DNA from: DATKHF01 sp035510355
GTDB taxonomy: Bacteria > Patescibacteriota > Saccharimonadia > Saccharimonadales > UBA4665
Length of the DNA stretch: 23,223 bases
Direction of reading: 5' to 3'
Assembly: GCA_035510355.1 (NCBI GenBank)
Contig: DATKHF010000015.1
Coordinates: 1 to 23,223 of the forward strand
Shown: in pieces, positions 1 through 7,982 of the stretch
How the letters are laid out: each line of letters begins with the position of its first letter
How positions within the stretch are numbered: position 1 is the first letter of the stretch
The notes under the pieces: generated by a model
The model's database searches: none
What the model was told of the DNA's origin: nothing
The model's input: the letters and a program-made list of their open reading frames with translations, nothing else
Translations under genes and position numbers: made by a program

Positions 1-473
1 ATCTTGAATATATAGACCACGAAGAGTGCCACCATTGCAATACGCATAACTAACCTCTCAATAGATGCTTTTAAGGGTTCGTTTTTATCATCGCCTTTCG
101 GCCACATATAGTCTCTTAACTTTAAATCTTCAGCAAATTCATTAACGTTTTTGGTTAAGCGGCTAGCGACAATATACACCCCTGTAGCAACGGCTGACCA
201 AAAAATATACACTGCCACTTCATTCGCAAGCTGGGTGTTAATAATATTATTGAACTCATTAATGAATCTATACATAAAAGTCCCTTGGAGTTCACTTACA
301 TGAAAGCTTTGTAAGGCAACTTTGAATTGAGACGGCTGACTAAAAGCAACTGTAATAATAAAAATAAAAAAGTAGATACAAAACCCCGGTAGAGAAGGTA
401 TTAAGATGTCGAGAAAGGACATGAGCCTATATTCATTCTGCCCGATAATGTGTATTGGGTTTTGGTTTGTCAT
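1..473 (-). CDS. Partial hypothetical integral membrane protein
   Basis: An open frame starts at the ATG at 473 and runs off the left edge of the window after about 157 codons, so the C-terminus is missing. I do not recognise a family. Three hydrophobic stretches suitable as membrane helices are visible: about residues 20-44 (rich in I, F and P), 86-107 (an IFWSAVATGVYIV-like segment) and 141-157 (ending at the edge). Between helices 2 and 3 is a charged loop (KNVNEFAEDLKLRDY, then KGDDKNE). There is no cleavable signal peptide or catalytic motif. It lies 119 bases after rplU on the same strand. An extended -10 (TGATATGCT) lies about 18 bases before the ATG, but no good Shine-Dalgarno is seen. 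The reading frame is convincing; the function is unknown. Confidence 0.6.
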   Translation of the reverse strand, partial: MTNQNPIHIIGQNEYRLMSFLDILIPSLPGFCIYFFIFIITVAFSQPSQFKVALQSFHVSELQGTFMYRFINEFNNIINTQLANEVAVYIFWSAVATGVYIVASRLTKNVNEFAEDLKLRDYMWPKGDDKNEPLKASIERLVMRIAMVALFVVYIFK

Positions 474-592
474 AACTTACGAATTAAGTTAAGCATATCA
501 GAAGGCTAAAATGAACTTTTTACAAAGAATACCTCTGTATTTTTAATACGATGCAGGTTAACCACAGGAGACTATAAAATTATAAAGTTTAA

Positions 593-901
593 CTAGTTGA
601 TCTTCGTAACTTTAATAGAGGTGTGTCGTTGGCGATGTCCATGTACTTTGTGCACTCGTTTTTTAGCTTTATAACGAATAGCCGTAACTTTGTCAGCTTT
701 GACATCTGCTTCAATGACTTCGGCCATTACTTGAACTCCAGGTACTGCAGGCTGACCGACACTGATTTTTTCACCATCAATAACTAGAAGTGGCTCAAAA
801 GTTATACTTTTAGCACTACTTTTTAGCAGCTCAACTTCAAGAGTTTCACCTTCTCGGACAAGGTATTGTTTGCCACCAGTAGCAATAACAGCTTTTTTCA
901 T
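593..901 (-). CDS. rplU: 50S ribosomal protein L21
   Basis: Ribosomal protein bL21, a component of the large subunit that binds 23S rRNA. The 102-residue length is typical. The N-terminal pattern KKAVIATGGKQYLVREG and the C-terminal basic motif KKRVHKVHGHRQRHT, which contacts rRNA, are diagnostic. The start at 901 is preceded by AAAAGGG about 11 bases upstream, a modest ribosome-binding site. A near-consensus promoter lies in the 86-base gap behind ileS, so the gene can be expressed independently of it. The usual partner rpmA (L27), which follows rplU in most bacteria, is not present downstream; a membrane protein follows instead. Confidence 0.97.
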   Translation of the reverse strand: MKKAVIATGGKQYLVREGETLEVELLKSSAKSITFEPLLVIDGEKISVGQPAVPGVQVMAEVIEADVKADKVTAIRYKAKKRVHKVHGHRQRHTSIKVTKIN

Positions 902-939
902 CTTATACTTTACCCTTTTCAGAAATACTTACTGAATTG

Positions 940-968
940 ATTTTATCAGATGATGACCTCTGTGTCAA
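940..968 (-). promoter_or_regulatory. Sigma70-type promoter for rplU
   Basis: On the minus strand TTGACA (968-963) is followed after exactly 17 bases by TAAAAT (945-940). The -35 is a perfect consensus and the -10 matches 5 of 6. It leaves a leader of roughly 30 bases before the rplU ATG at 901. It separates rplU from the upstream ileS gene. Confidence 0.75.
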
Positions 969-987
969 AATAGTATACAGACCGTAT

Positions 988-3882
988 CTAGACAAGGTAC
1001 TTGCTCAGTGCAATACTGACTTCAAGTCCATCAATCTTGGCCGAAGTCATAAAGGCATCGGCTGGCACCTCACCAAACTCTTCAGACAATGTTTCATTTA
1101 AAATAAACTCTCGATGCGCACTAATAGCTTCGAGTATTTCAGGACTATCAGTCTCGACTAGTAGTGCTATGCGATCTTCTACTTCTAAGCCGGCCTCTTT
1201 ACGAGCATTCTGAATATGTCTGACAAGCTCGCGAACGATACCTTCTGTCCTAAGCTCCTCACTAAGCACAGTGTTAACTTCAGCCTCAAGCTCAACGATT
1301 TTACCTTCTGTTATTTGCACCAACGTGACTTCCTTAACGTTCAACTCATCTTGCACGATTAACATAAGCTCTGGTTCAAGTTGCGTTAAGCCATGAAGCG
1401 CTACTGACTGTAGAGGCTGACGAACCTTAAGGCCCGCTTCTGCTCGCTGGGCCAGCCCCTGAGTTACGAGCTCCCGCACCATAGCCATATTAGTGACTGC
1501 TTTGGCATCAATCTGCCCTACGCTAGGCCAATCACAAAGGTGTACTGACTCGTGATCAGTAAGATTACGGTACAGTTCTTCTGCTAAGAATGGAGTAAAC
1601 GGGGCCAACAAGATTGTTAGCTGAGTTAACACATAGTGCAAGGTTGTGTATGCCTGAGCCTTGTCACTACCGTTCCCGCTCTTCCAGAATCGACGGCGTG
1701 ATCGACGGACATACCAGTTAGATGTATCATCTATAAATTCTAAAATCGGCTTAAGCGCTTTAGGTAGGTCATAGAGCTTCATAGCGGCGTCTATTTCACC
1801 GTTGAGCTGATGCACGCGTGATACAACCCATCGATCTAGAGGGTTCGTCAATTTATCCATGGGGTCTGCGTTTGACCCATCCCATTCCCATCCATCAACT
1901 GATGCATATAGCGTAAAAAAGTCGTATATATTCCATGCCATTCCCAGCTTACGTGATACATTGGCCACGCCTTTGTCTACAAGAGAAAAATCTTCGCCAC
2001 TAAGCACCGGGGAAGAAAGTAACAAAAATCTCAATGCGTCGGCACTATATTCATCCATTAATATATTGGGGTCAGTGAAGTTACCATAGCTTTTACTCAT
2101 TTTGCGGCCATCATTGCCAGCTAAAGTACCAGTAACGATGACATTTTTAAAAGCGTTTTTGCCAAATAGTGCTACAGAAATAGTATGCATGTAATAGAAC
2201 CATGCACGCACCTGACCAACGTACTCGGCTATAAAATCGCCTGGGAAGTTCTGCTCAAACTTCTCTTTATTTTCGAAGGGGTAGTGAAACTGAGCAAACG
2301 GCATAGAACCAGACTCAAACCAACAGTCTATAACTTTCTCTATTCTATGATATTCAATGCCGTCCAAGACGAAAGTTACATCGTCAATCCAAGGTCGATG
2401 ATAGTCTTCCAGCTCCACACCAGAAAGCTCCTTAAGCTCCGCATAACTTCCAATTACTTTGCGAACGGTATGACCTTGTAGATCTTTGCCTTCCCAAATT
2501 GGCATAGCCGTTGCCCAGAAACGATCCCTGGAAAGATTCCAGTCTGGAGCAGATTCAACAGTTTTTTGGAATCTACCATGCTTGATGTGCTCTGGAAACC
2601 AATATATGTTCTCGTTTTGTTCAAGCATTTGCTCACGTTGCCCATCAATATCCATAAACCAGCTGGGATGAGCACGGTACATAAGTTTAGTGCCACAGCG
2701 ATGGCAATGAGGATAACTATGACGGATGTACTCTATCTTCCATATCACTCCTTGGTCGTGCAGATCTTTGGCTATCTGTTTATTGACTTCCCACACTTGC
2801 CTACCTCGCCACTCACCGGAGGTATAGAAGCCACTATCGTCAATGTTAGACACCATCGGGAAATGCATTTGTTTGGCTAACTCATAATCTTCCTCACCGT
2901 AGGCCGGCGAAAGATGAACTATGCCCGTGCCGTCTTCGAGCGTAACGTAATCTGCAGACCATATTTTATGGGCATTTTCTCCTTGATCTTCAAATAACGG
3001 TTCGTAACTTTTACCGACAAGCTCTTCGCCTTTAAATACGCGTTTTATAGTATGTGGAATAACTTTATGTTTATCATCTGTTAGCACCTGCTCAACGAGT
3101 GCCTGGGCTATTATAAACACCTGTCCATCAACCTCAACTTCTGCATAGTCCTCAGCTTTATTTACTGCAGCAGCAGTGTTAGCCGGCAGTGTCCAGGGCG
3201 TAGTTGTCCAAGCTAACAGGTATTTGTCTTCATCCGAAAGTTTAAGTTTTACATATACTGATGGATCAGTGATGTCCTGATATGAGTTATCCATGGCCAC
3301 TTCAGCCTTACTGATAGGCGTAGCATCGCGCGTGCAGTACAATAGGACCTTTTCCCCTTCATAGACTTTACCAGCGTCATAGAGGGCTTTAAATGCCCAC
3401 CAAACTGATTCCATGTAGTCTTTGTCCATTGTTTTGTAGGCGCCTTTGAAGTCAACCCATCGTCCAATACGGTCAATAGTGCTTTCCCACTCATCACCTG
3501 TCTCCACCATGTTATCGCGACAAGTTGTTATGTAGTCCTCTAGGCTGATTTTGCTGCCGATGTCACGTCTATCTACAATGCCAAGTTTTTTTTCAGTAAA
3601 AACTTCGGCGGGTAGGCCATGGCAATCCCAGCCCCATCGTCGCTCGACGCGCTTGCCCTTCATCGTCCAATAACGCGGCAAAGCGTCCTTTACAATACTG
3701 GAGAGTAGCGTTCCGTGATGAGGTACACCGGTAATAAATGGAGGCCCGTCATAAAATATGTAAGTGTCATTGGCAGGCCGTTGTTCAATTGATTTCTCAA
3801 AGATTCTGTTCTCTTTCCAATAACGAACCAGATCCTTCTCGTATTCAATTGCTTTACGACGAGTGCCTCTTTTAAAATTCAT
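988..3882 (-). CDS. ileS: Isoleucyl-tRNA synthetase
   Basis: Class I aminoacyl-tRNA synthetase that attaches isoleucine to tRNA-Ile in the cytoplasm; 964 residues. The HIGH-type signature reads HHGT at residues 55-58, within GPPFITGVPHHGTLL, followed by RRWGWDCHGLPAE. The KMSKS loop is intact at about 594-598. The CP1 editing domain lies between, including TTTPWTLPANTA and a TGIVHLSPAYGEEDYE stretch. A C-terminal anticodon-binding region follows, and no C-terminal zinc ribbon is visible. The RRWGWDCHGLP form and the overall layout resemble the archaeal/eukaryal-like (IleS2) type rather than the E. coli type; that assignment is inferred. The ATG at 3882 has AAAGGAG just upstream. Expression is probably controlled by the T-box leader immediately 5'. 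Confidence 0.97.
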   Translation of the reverse strand: MNFKRGTRRKAIEYEKDLVRYWKENRIFEKSIEQRPANDTYIFYDGPPFITGVPHHGTLLSSIVKDALPRYWTMKGKRVERRWGWDCHGLPAEVFTEKKLGIVDRRDIGSKISLEDYITTCRDNMVETGDEWESTIDRIGRWVDFKGAYKTMDKDYMESVWWAFKALYDAGKVYEGEKVLLYCTRDATPISKAEVAMDNSYQDITDPSVYVKLKLSDEDKYLLAWTTTPWTLPANTAAAVNKAEDYAEVEVDGQVFIIAQALVEQVLTDDKHKVIPHTIKRVFKGEELVGKSYEPLFEDQGENAHKIWSADYVTLEDGTGIVHLSPAYGEEDYELAKQMHFPMVSNIDDSGFYTSGEWRGRQVWEVNKQIAKDLHDQGVIWKIEYIRHSYPHCHRCGTKLMYRAHPSWFMDIDGQREQMLEQNENIYWFPEHIKHGRFQKTVESAPDWNLSRDRFWATAMPIWEGKDLQGHTVRKVIGSYAELKELSGVELEDYHRPWIDDVTFVLDGIEYHRIEKVIDCWFESGSMPFAQFHYPFENKEKFEQNFPGDFIAEYVGQVRAWFYYMHTISVALFGKNAFKNVIVTGTLAGNDGRKMSKSYGNFTDPNILMDEYSADALRFLLLSSPVLSGEDFSLVDKGVANVSRKLGMAWNIYDFFTLYASVDGWEWDGSNADPMDKLTNPLDRWVVSRVHQLNGEIDAAMKLYDLPKALKPILEFIDDTSNWYVRRSRRRFWKSGNGSDKAQAYTTLHYVLTQLTILLAPFTPFLAEELYRNLTDHESVHLCDWPSVGQIDAKAVTNMAMVRELVTQGLAQRAEAGLKVRQPLQSVALHGLTQLEPELMLIVQDELNVKEVTLVQITEGKIVELEAEVNTVLSEELRTEGIVRELVRHIQNARKEAGLEVEDRIALLVETDSPEILEAISAHREFILNETLSEEFGEVPADAFMTSAKIDGLEVSIALSKYLV

Positions 3883-3902
3883 AGTACTCCTTTTATATAT
3901 AT

Positions 3903-3929
3903 AAAAAACCGCTCGGGTTGCCGGAACCC
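3903..3929 (-). terminator. Attenuator terminator of the ileS T-box
   Basis: The minus strand has GGGTT (3929-3925), loop CCGGC, AACCC (3919-3915), then GAGCGG and six Ts (3908-3903). The 5' arm reuses bases needed for the 3' arm of the antiterminator, so the two folds are mutually exclusive. The six bases between stem and T-run make it a non-ideal terminator; GAGCGG may add further pairing. Confidence 0.55.
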
Positions 3930-4092
3930 TAAATCCTACTAGGGCGATACCATCCAGCTTCCTTTGAACGATTTCTCAAAAGCACTTAGTTTCGGCTATA
4001 ACGGGCTTACCCGGCAGGTTCTACTCTTAACTTATAGTAATTTCTTCCTGCTCCTTGTGGTTGATTGCCACTCTGACGGATTACCAAATTGT
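3903..4092 (-). promoter_or_regulatory. T-box riboswitch leader of ileS
   Basis: T-box leaders sense uncharged tRNA and control a matching synthetase gene. On the minus strand the antiterminator can be drawn exactly: GCTGGA (3958-3953), a 7-base bulge TGGTATC (3952-3946) whose TGGT would pair with the tRNA 3' end, GCCCT (3945-3941), a 10-base loop, AGGGT (3930-3926) and TCCGGC (3925-3920). Upstream are the hairpin CGGGTAAGCCCG running into CCGTTAT, a recurrent T-box linker, and a short Stem I-like element GCAGG...CCTGC around 4016-4051. An ATT triplet in its loop is a candidate isoleucine specifier, which is an inference. The competing hairpin GGGTT/AACCC (3929-3915) and TTTTTT (3908-3903) suggest transcription attenuation. 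The bulge is TGGTATC rather than the usual TGGNACC. Confidence 0.88.
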
Positions 4093-4098
4093 GCTTAA

Positions 4099-4127
4099 AC
4101 TATATCGTAATTCGCCCTCACCCGCAA
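4099..4127 (-). promoter_or_regulatory. Probable promoter of the T-box-ileS unit
   Basis: TTGCGG (4127-4122) and TATAGT (4104-4099) are separated by 17 bases on the minus strand. The -35 directly abuts the stop codon of the upstream thioredoxin-like gene. Transcription would start near 4092, just before the T-box elements. Confidence 0.55.
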
Positions 4128-4394
4128 CTAACCATACAAATAAGCAGCTACCTCTTGCATCAGCGGCAGTAAGTCCCCTGTCCACATATTAAGCAAACTG
4201 TTATCGTCAGCTAAAGCTAACAACGCAGGAAACTGCAATATATCATAGAGCCCTGCCTTGGCTACGCCCTCTACACTTTCAGCGTCCATGAGCTCTAAGG
4301 TAACGTCGGGATGTACCCGGATAAAATCGTTTGTATACTCATCAATACTTCGAGCATGCTCAGATTTTGGCTTATATAGTACGAGCAGTTTCAT
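4128..4394 (-). CDS. Thioredoxin-like small protein lacking a CXXC motif
   Basis: An 88-residue protein with the beta-alpha-beta beginning of a thioredoxin or glutaredoxin fold (MKLLVLYKPKSEHARSIDEY) and a YDILQFPALLAL segment whose Pro occupies the usual cis-Pro position. Where a CXXC redox pair would sit the sequence reads PKSEHA, and the protein has no cysteine, so thiol redox chemistry is unlikely. It follows nrdJ by 57 bases on the same strand, where a reductase partner might be expected, but it cannot be the electron donor by itself. An extended -10 element ends six bases before the ATG, suggesting its own leaderless transcript. The fold call is by pattern only. Confidence 0.6.
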   Translation of the reverse strand: MKLLVLYKPKSEHARSIDEYTNDFIRVHPDVTLELMDAESVEGVAKAGLYDILQFPALLALADDNSLLNMWTGDLLPLMQEVAAYLYG

Positions 4395-4400
4395 GCGCTT

Positions 4401-4409
4401 AGTTTAACA
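4401..4409 (-). promoter_or_regulatory. Extended -10 for a leaderless transcript of the thioredoxin-like gene
   Basis: The minus strand reads TGTTAAACT (4409-4401), an extended -10 (TGnTAAACT). Only six bases (4400-4395) separate it from the ATG at 4394, so the expected start of transcription falls at or within a base of the start codon. No recognisable -35 is seen. Confidence 0.4.
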
Positions 4410-4451
4410 TAAGCGGGAGCGACGCCTAGGAGTTAGATAGGCCGTAACTTC

Positions 4452-7226
4452 TTAACTACAGCCAGTAGTAGAACCGCATGAGCTACAAACGTAACAACTA
4501 CCGGCACGTTGAGTTTGATTGCCGCAGTTATAGCATAATGGTGCCGCAGCATCTCTTACTCCCTGGACAGTCTTACTGGCACTTTCAAAGCGAACTTCTA
4601 CTTTGCTCTCAGAGACTACTGGTGCTGGCTCAACCACTGAAGGCTCCGCTTGAATGACACTAGGCTCATCAAGCAGCGTCGTCTGGGTGTCTGGCATGTC
4701 TTCTTCATTGGCCAGGCCAAGCTCCAACCGATCGTCAAAACTTAAATAGCTTAAAGCTAACCGACGGAACATGTAATCAACTAAACTGGAAGCCGTACGA
4801 ATTTCTGTATCATCAGTAATCCCTGATGGCGCAAATGTCATGCTCGTAAACGATTTAACGTAATCCTTGAGAGGTACACCAAACTGTAAACCATGACTGA
4901 CACTAATCGCAAACGCGTCAATGAAACCGGCCAAGGTAGAACCTTGTTTGCCTAGTCGCATGAAAACCTCACCCGGCTGCCCATCATCATACTCACCAAT
5001 AGTCATGTAGCCATGGCTATCAGCAACTCTGAATGAAAAGGTTTTACTATTACGGACTTTTGGTAGTTCACGACGAACTGCGCCTCGTATAACAAACTTA
5101 TCATTGATCTGTTCTACTGACGGTGTAGCATCTTTCACGTCACCGTCTTTTTTAGCCATAGACAAAGGTTGGGCAAGTTTACAGTTATCGCGGTAAATTG
5201 CCACCGCTTTTAGCCCCACCTTCCAAGCGTCGATGTGCAACTGTTCAACGTCTTCAATGGTAACGTCTTCGGGCATATTAACCGTTTTACTAATAGCTCC
5301 GGACAAAAATGGTTGGACTGCTGCCATCATCTTGACATGGCCGGAATAATGAATAGCATTGTCACCCATCGAGCAAGCAAATACAGGTTCATCTTCCTTT
5401 TTAAGATGAGGCGCACCAAGTATAGTTTTTTCTACATCAATATATTTAATGATGTCGTCAACTTGGGCGTTAGTATAGCCGAGTGCCCGGAGTGCTCGCG
5501 GTACTGTCTGGTTTACAATACTCATGGTGCCACCACCAACTAGCTTCTTTAACTTAACAAGGCCCAGATCGGGCTCTATGCCAGTGGTATCACAGTCCAT
5601 CATTAAGCCGATAGTACCGGTTGGAGCCAGTAAACTGGCCTGGGAATTCCGTACCCCGTAGATTTCACTTAACTCTACTGCGTCGTCCCACGCACTGGCT
5701 GCGGCACTCAATAACTCTTCAGAGACCAAGCTAGCATCAATTTTTGAAACCTCTTGACGATGCATGTGCAGAATATTAAGAACCCCTTCTCGGTCTTTAT
5801 TAAACCCAGTAAAAGGGCCAACTTTAGCGGCAATCTTGGCGCTAACAGCATAAGCTCTACCTGTCATTAAAGCTGTCATAGCAGCAGCCTGAGCACGTCC
5901 CTCGTCCGAGTCATACGGTAATCCTTGAGCCATTAATAATGCTCCAAGGTTCGCATAACCAAGACCAAGCTGTCGATAAGCTCGAGCCGTTTTTGTAATT
6001 TTCTCTGTTGGATATTCGCTATAGCCAACCAAAATTTCTTGTGCTGTAAAAATAACATCAATAGTATGTTCAAAAGCTTGTATGTCAAAGCTATTATCTT
6101 CGCGCAAGTATTTAAGTAAATTGATGCTCGCTAGATTACAGGCTGAATTATCTAGATGCATGTATTCACTGCAGGGGTTAGATGCATTAATACGACCAGC
6201 TACTGGTGTTGTATGCCACTTATTAACGGTCGTATCAAATTGCATACCTGGATCGGCACACTCCCAAGCTGCTTCAGCAAATTGACGTAACAATTTACGG
6301 GCTTTAACCGTTTTAACTTTTTTACCAGTAGTTGTAGCCCGAAGATCCCAATCATCATCATTTTCAACCGCCTGCATGAAATCATCCGTAACTCGCATGG
6401 ATATGTTGGCATTCTGGTACTGCACGCTAAAGGCATCCTTACCATCTAAACTCATATCCCAGCCAGCAGCTTGTAAATCTCGAGCCTTGCGCTCCTCAAG
6501 AGCCTTACTCCAAATAAACTCTTCAATGTCTGGATGGTCGGAATTTAAAATAACCATTTTTGCTGCACGGCGAGTTTTACCGCCGCTTTTGATAGCTCCA
6601 GCTGAAGCATCAGCTCCACGCATAAAGCTTAGTGGCCCAGAAGCTGTTCCAGCGCTCTTTCCTAAAGGTTCTACTGATGAACGAATGGGACTTAAATTAA
6701 TTCCCGAACCTGAACCTCCCTTAAATATCATTCCCTCTTCGACGTACCAATTTAAAATCGCTGGCATAGTATCCTCGATGCCTAAAATAAAACAAGCACT
6801 TGCCTGTTGAGACCGACCTTTGGCGCCAATATTGAACCAGACCGGTGAATTAAAGGCAGCGTGTTGAGTAGCTAATATGTATTTTAGTTCCTCGCGAAAA
6901 TCTTCTGTTTCAGTTTCGTTGTCAAAATACCCTTCTTGGGTACCCTGGCGAGTGATTGTATCTGCCACACGATTTACTAGATGTTTTAAAGAGCTCTCTC
7001 GTCCCTTAGTGCCTGGTGTACCAGTAAAATACTTCTGAGCTACAATATTAATAGCATTCAGTGACCATCCTTCTGGAAAGTCTACGTTCTTCTGCTCAAA
7101 AACCGGCTTATCACTTAAAGGATTAACAATAATCGAATCACGTTTTACCCATTTAAGGCTATCGTAAGCCTTTTTTTTAGGCGGAGTAAATAACCGCCCA
7201 ACTCTTAAAGTTGTTGTTTGTCCCAT
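4452..7226 (-). CDS. nrdJ: Adenosylcobalamin-dependent (class II) ribonucleotide reductase
   Basis: Reduces ribonucleotides to deoxyribonucleotides using a cobalamin-generated thiyl radical; 924 residues. The active-site triplet NPCSE places the radical cysteine at residue 352, and the redox pair is Cys145 (QQASACFIL) and Cys363 (NSACNLAS), matching the spacing in the T. maritima enzyme. PTGTIGLMMDCDTTGIEP is the conserved phosphate-binding region. The C-terminus is cysteine-rich (CYNCGNQ...CYVCSSCG, about residues 898-924), the usual disulfide shuttle of this family. No intein or frameshift is seen. GAGGG sits about seven bases before the ATG. nrdR lies 143 bases upstream, consistent with control by NrdR. 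The enzyme needs B12, yet no B12 synthesis or uptake gene is nearby. Confidence 0.95.
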   Translation of the reverse strand: MGQTTTLRVGRLFTPPKKKAYDSLKWVKRDSIIVNPLSDKPVFEQKNVDFPEGWSLNAINIVAQKYFTGTPGTKGRESSLKHLVNRVADTITRQGTQEGYFDNETETEDFREELKYILATQHAAFNSPVWFNIGAKGRSQQASACFILGIEDTMPAILNWYVEEGMIFKGGSGSGINLSPIRSSVEPLGKSAGTASGPLSFMRGADASAGAIKSGGKTRRAAKMVILNSDHPDIEEFIWSKALEERKARDLQAAGWDMSLDGKDAFSVQYQNANISMRVTDDFMQAVENDDDWDLRATTTGKKVKTVKARKLLRQFAEAAWECADPGMQFDTTVNKWHTTPVAGRINASNPCSEYMHLDNSACNLASINLLKYLREDNSFDIQAFEHTIDVIFTAQEILVGYSEYPTEKITKTARAYRQLGLGYANLGALLMAQGLPYDSDEGRAQAAAMTALMTGRAYAVSAKIAAKVGPFTGFNKDREGVLNILHMHRQEVSKIDASLVSEELLSAAASAWDDAVELSEIYGVRNSQASLLAPTGTIGLMMDCDTTGIEPDLGLVKLKKLVGGGTMSIVNQTVPRALRALGYTNAQVDDIIKYIDVEKTILGAPHLKKEDEPVFACSMGDNAIHYSGHVKMMAAVQPFLSGAISKTVNMPEDVTIEDVEQLHIDAWKVGLKAVAIYRDNCKLAQPLSMAKKDGDVKDATPSVEQINDKFVIRGAVRRELPKVRNSKTFSFRVADSHGYMTIGEYDDGQPGEVFMRLGKQGSTLAGFIDAFAISVSHGLQFGVPLKDYVKSFTSMTFAPSGITDDTEIRTASSLVDYMFRRLALSYLSFDDRLELGLANEEDMPDTQTTLLDEPSVIQAEPSVVEPAPVVSESKVEVRFESASKTVQGVRDAAAPLCYNCGNQTQRAGSCYVCSSCGSTTGCS

Positions 7227-7319
7227 ATTACCCTCACTTCTTGTTGAGCTTTTAGCTCTTATTTTAAATGTTTAGTGTTTATGGTTTTGCCCAGGCACCA
7301 GCCCTATTTAAGCCTACCT

Positions 7320-7328
7320 ATTATATAT
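7320..7328 (-). promoter_or_regulatory. -10 region upstream of nrdJ
   Basis: A perfect TATAAT (7325-7320 on the minus strand) lies in the nrdR-nrdJ gap and would leave a leader of about 87 bases. The overlapping TGATATATA also fits an extended -10. No convincing -35 is visible. The leader carries a small GAGCT/AGCTC hairpin just before the ribosome-binding site. No B12-box-like element or CTAT-type palindrome was found here. Confidence 0.45.
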
Positions 7329-7369
7329 CAATCGTGACACATAATAATGTTTTAGTCCTTGGGGGCAAC

Positions 7370-7846
7370 CTATCTTGATATGATTTGTGTTGTTTTGCGT
7401 TGCCGGATATCTGACAATTCTTTTTCGAAACCTGTTATATCCTTAAATTTGCGATATACGCTCGCAAATCTCACGTAAGCAACTTCGTTTAATTGAGCTA
7501 AACGATCCATAATTAAGTCACCTATTACTGCGGTACGAACTTCTGGTTCACCGTATGACTGTAATTCTTTTTCTATATCGTTAACCAATCGCTCCAATTG
7601 TAAATTAGTAACCGTCGTTTTTTCACAAGCCCTATATAGGCCAGCTAATAACTTTTGCCGATCAAATAACTCACGTAAACCACTTGTTTTGATTACTACT
7701 AGCTGAGGTCGCTCAAGGCGTTCGTAAGTAGTAAAACGGTGGCTACATCGTGTACAAGCTCTGCGTCTACGAATTGCTTCACCATCAGCTACATCCCTAG
7801 ATTCAATAACCTTGGTGTCAGCTTGTTGACATTGGTTACATTTCAT
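7370..7846 (-). CDS. nrdR: Transcriptional repressor NrdR
   Basis: NrdR senses ATP/dATP and represses ribonucleotide reductase genes by binding NrdR boxes. The zinc ribbon is complete: Cys3, Cys6, Cys31 and Cys34 (MKCNQC...ACTRC). The next segment is SHRFTTYERLERPQLVVIKTSG, typical of the family, then an ATP-cone domain to about residue 137. The start at 7846 gives 158 residues, the normal length, and has AAGGAGGTG ten bases upstream; an ATG eight codons earlier would overlap that site and add residues absent from the family. It sits directly upstream of nrdJ on the same strand, its likely target. Three palindromes overlapping its own promoter suggest autoregulation. Confidence 0.96.
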   Translation of the reverse strand: MKCNQCQQADTKVIESRDVADGEAIRRRRACTRCSHRFTTYERLERPQLVVIKTSGLRELFDRQKLLAGLYRACEKTTVTNLQLERLVNDIEKELQSYGEPEVRTAVIGDLIMDRLAQLNEVAYVRFASVYRKFKDITGFEKELSDIRQRKTTQIISR

Positions 7847-7899
7847 ATATTGCACACCTCCTTTATTCAATATAAATGTACGATCACTATATTTTTATG

Positions 7900-7942
7900 C
7901 TACATATAGCGTCTATGTATAGGATAATAGCTCTATCTATAG
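7900..7942 (-). promoter_or_regulatory. Three CTAT-type palindromes, candidate NrdR boxes
   Basis: Minus-strand copies CTATAGATAG (7942-7933), CTATACATAG (7922-7913) and CTATATGTAG (7909-7900) are short inverted repeats. The first lies between -35 and -10, the second covers the expected transcription start and the third lies just downstream, as expected for a repressor. The first two are 20 bases apart, close to two helical turns. Assignment to NrdR is inferred from position and from similarity to the AT-rich NrdR-box core. Confidence 0.45.
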
Positions 7943-7952
7943 CGCTTTGCAA
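7924..7952 (-). promoter_or_regulatory. Promoter of nrdR
   Basis: TTGCAA (7952-7947) and TATTAT (7929-7924) on the minus strand have a 17-base spacer. Transcription would begin near 7917, leaving about a 70-base leader that ends in a strong ribosome-binding site. Confidence 0.65.
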
Positions 7953-7982
7953 ATATTTTTTGCTGTATTATTTAGTACGTAT

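Noticed and set aside
4452..7226. Intein in the class II RNR
   Set aside because: The 924-residue length and continuous family motifs leave no room for an intein.
7227..7369. Adenosylcobalamin riboswitch upstream of nrdJ
   Set aside because: Expected from the B12-dependent enzyme, but no B12-box-like element or suitable fold is visible in the short leader.
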